NCBI GenBank assembly: GCA_927911695.1
Contig: CAKMQO010000200.1
Span: 1 to 7,808 of the forward strand
Reading direction: 5' to 3'
From: an uncultured Gemella sp.
GTDB taxonomy: Bacteria; Bacillota; Bacilli; Staphylococcales; Gemellaceae
DNA length: 7,808 nucleotides
Positions 6,405 through 7,808 of the stretch are shown here, piece by piece (within the stretch, counting starts at the first letter, position 1; each line of letters opens with the position of its first letter). A program made the translations under genes and the position numbers. The notes under the pieces are model-generated. The model saw only the letters and a list, made by a program, of their open reading frames with translations. It did no database searches and was not told where the DNA came from.

Positions 6405-6433
6405 TAGACATTTTTTCTATAATATATTATTAT
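6405..6433 (+). promoter_or_regulatory. Probable recD2 promoter
   Basis: TAGACA (6405-6410, five of six -35 bases) and TATTAT (6428-6433, five of six -10 bases) are separated by 17 bases, and the ATG follows 32 bases later. A perfect TATAAT at 6418-6423 is an alternative -10 but has no good -35 at the right distance. The choice between them is uncertain. Confidence 0.5.
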
Positions 6434-6454
6434 TGTTCATATAAAGAAATTAGT

Positions 6455-6459
6455 AGGAG
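6455..6459 (+). promoter_or_regulatory. recD2 ribosome binding site
   Basis: AGGAG six bases before ATG at 6466. It confirms the start even though the open frame breaks after about 26 codons. Confidence 0.75.
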
Positions 6460-6465
6460 TTAACT

Positions 6466-7808
6466 ATGCAAACTGTAGAAGGTTATTTAAATAAAATTAT
6501 TTTTCACAACAAAGAGAATAATTATTATATATTATCTATATTTTTAATGATCAGTACGATTTTGTTGATGGAGATTATCTTAGTGTTGTCGGTACATTTA
6601 ACGACTTCGAATTCGTTGAAGATGATTTATATTCATTTAAAGGAGAAATTGTACAACATAGAAAATATGGAACACAATTATCTGCAATCGTTGTAGAACC
6701 TGTAATTGAAAAAGATAAAGAAGCTATTGTTTCTTACCTTTCAAGCTCTATATTCCAAGGTGTTGGAAGAAAAACAGCTGAATTAATAGTTGATACACTT
6801 GGAGTTGATGCATTAGATAAAATTTATGAAGATAAAGATTCTCTATTTAACATAAAAGGTATTCCAGAACAGCGAAAAGATACAATATATGCTACTATTG
6901 TTGCAAATAAACAAACACAAGACATTATCCTTAAACTAAACGAGTATAATCTTAGCAATAATTTGATTCTAAAAATATATAACTTCTATAAACATAATAC
7001 ACTTCGTACTATTACGGAAAGTCCCTATTCCTTAATAAAAGATATTAAAGGTATTAACTTTAAAACAGTAGATAAAATAGCCGAAACTAATGAAATAGCC
7101 GCAAACGATCGCGAGAGAATCCTGTATGGTTTTATTTACACAATAAACTCATTTTGTTTTTCAACCGGTAATACATATATATCAAAAAACACACTACTCT
7201 ATAATACGTTTAATATACTATATAGCTCTAGAAATATAGCAGTAGCTAAAGAAGATATACTATGTTCTTATGACTACGCATTAGATACCGGTAAGCTAAT
7301 AGAAATTGAAGACAGAGTATTTTTACCTGAAATTTACTATTCTGAGTACTCTATTTACAGTGACATTAGTAAAAGATTAGAACTCGAAGATGATTTTGAT
7401 ATAAGCGACAGCTTACTTGATAAATATATAGAAGAGGTTGAAGATGAATTAGAGATATCATACGATATCGTGCAAATAGCCGCAATCAAAAATTGTATTA
7501 AAAATAACTTCGCTATTTTAACCGGTGGTCCTGGAACAGGGAAAACTACAATAATACTTGCCGTAATAAAAATCTTCCAAAAAATTAAAAACTACAGTAT
7601 TCACGACTTACTTGATGAATCTAGAAGTATTCTTACTCTATGTGCACCTACTGGTAAGGCTGCAAAAAGAATGTCAGAAAGTACTGGCTTTTATGCTTCA
7701 ACAATTCATAAAGCTATTGGTTGGAGTACAGAAGATGAAAACATGGAAGAATTCGTTAGTGAAAAATCTATTAAATCAGAACTAGTTATAATCGATGAAT
7801 CTAGTATG
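6466..7808 (+). CDS. recD2: ATP-dependent DNA helicase RecD2, N-terminal part, one frameshift near the start, cut by window end
   Basis: RecD2 is a 5'-3' superfamily 1B helicase that acts without RecBC, and in Bacilli is linked to replication-fork integrity and repair. About 448 codons are visible. The start MQTVEGYLNKIIFHNKENNY is the N-terminal OB-like region, after which the frame breaks at the T run 6541-6545; adding one base gives YYILSIFFNDQYDF and continues without a stop to the window end. Then come KGEIVQHRKYGTQLSAIVVE, the helix-hairpin-helix-like segment SIFQGVGRKTAELIVDTLG, and the repeated fork-binding region SPYSLIKDIKGINFKTVDKI. The helicase core follows: Walker A GGPGTGKTT (354-362), motif Ia CAPTGKAAKRM (393-403), STIHKAIGW and Walker B VIIDESSM (441-448), the last codon of the window. 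The remaining helicase motifs (about 300 residues or more) are outside. It is divergent from the nif3 operon with its own promoter. Without frame correction only a 76-residue product would be made. Confidence 0.92.

Larger units (their letters stand above)
6217..6465. other. Divergent intergenic region between nif3 and recD2
   Basis: This very A+T-rich 249-base stretch holds the two divergent promoters, the candidate MntR box and the two ribosome binding sites. Nothing in it codes for a recognisable protein or structured RNA. Three copies of ACTTTATA (6256, 6362, 6381) and an eight-base inverted repeat AATAACAT/ATGTTATT (6301-6308 and 6351-6358) are visible, but both are within chance for this composition. 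Confidence 0.6.

Noticed and set aside
6217..6465. Riboswitch or T-box leader before nif3 or recD2
   Set aside because: The leaders are short and contain no conserved T-box, terminator or riboswitch core that I can recognise.
6466..6696. A separate 76-residue membrane-like protein
   Set aside because: Its first 26 residues are the RecD2 N-terminus; the hydrophobic remainder is an out-of-frame reading of RecD2 after the T-run break.

Overview
The window is A+T-rich DNA from a low-GC Bacillota (Firmicutes, class Bacilli). The gene set and the order ireB–ruvX–DUF1292–mltG match the B. subtilis order yrzL–yrrK–yrzB–yrrL. The base composition and protein flavour suggest Gemella or a near relative, but that genus call is inference from family resemblance. 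No tRNA, rRNA, insertion sequence, CRISPR array or prophage was seen.

Layout. Positions 1-389 (minus) hold the N-terminal part of RsmE, a 16S rRNA methyltransferase, running off the window start. A 191-base spacer (390-580) holds a strong hairpin (473-509), probably the terminator of the operon upstream of it. Positions 581-6216 (minus) are one tightly packed nine-gene run, in transcription order: nif3, mntR, thyA, folA, degV, ireB, ruvX, DUF1292 (yrzB-like), mltG. No internal gap exceeds 26 bases, and several junctions show stop-start abutment or a stop codon inside the next ribosome binding site. A 249-base A+T-rich divergent promoter region (6217-6465) separates this operon from recD2 on the plus strand (6466 to window end, C-terminus missing).

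How the genes fit together. thyA and folA form the dTMP/tetrahydrofolate cycle: ThyA oxidises the folate carrier and dihydrofolate reductase regenerates it. mntR encodes a manganese-sensing repressor, and a sequence resembling the B. subtilis MntR box overlaps the promoter in front of nif3-mntR, so the operon may be manganese-responsive and autoregulated. degV (FakB-like) binds fatty acids. ireB, ruvX, yrzB and mltG are the conserved Bacilli block joining Ser/Thr-kinase signalling, rRNA/Holliday-junction nuclease function and peptidoglycan strand termination. recD2 is a stand-alone DNA helicase.

The most unusual property is that five of the eleven genes (nif3, mntR, thyA, degV, recD2) are each interrupted by one single-base frameshift in or next to an A or T homopolymer. 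In every case both halves remain fully recognisable and complete once one base is added or removed. The simplest explanation is homopolymer sequencing or assembly error rather than gene decay. I describe these genes at full corrected extent and give the break points. I found no convincing new biological system; the operon organisation, the candidate MntR box and the frameshift cluster are what deserve checking.
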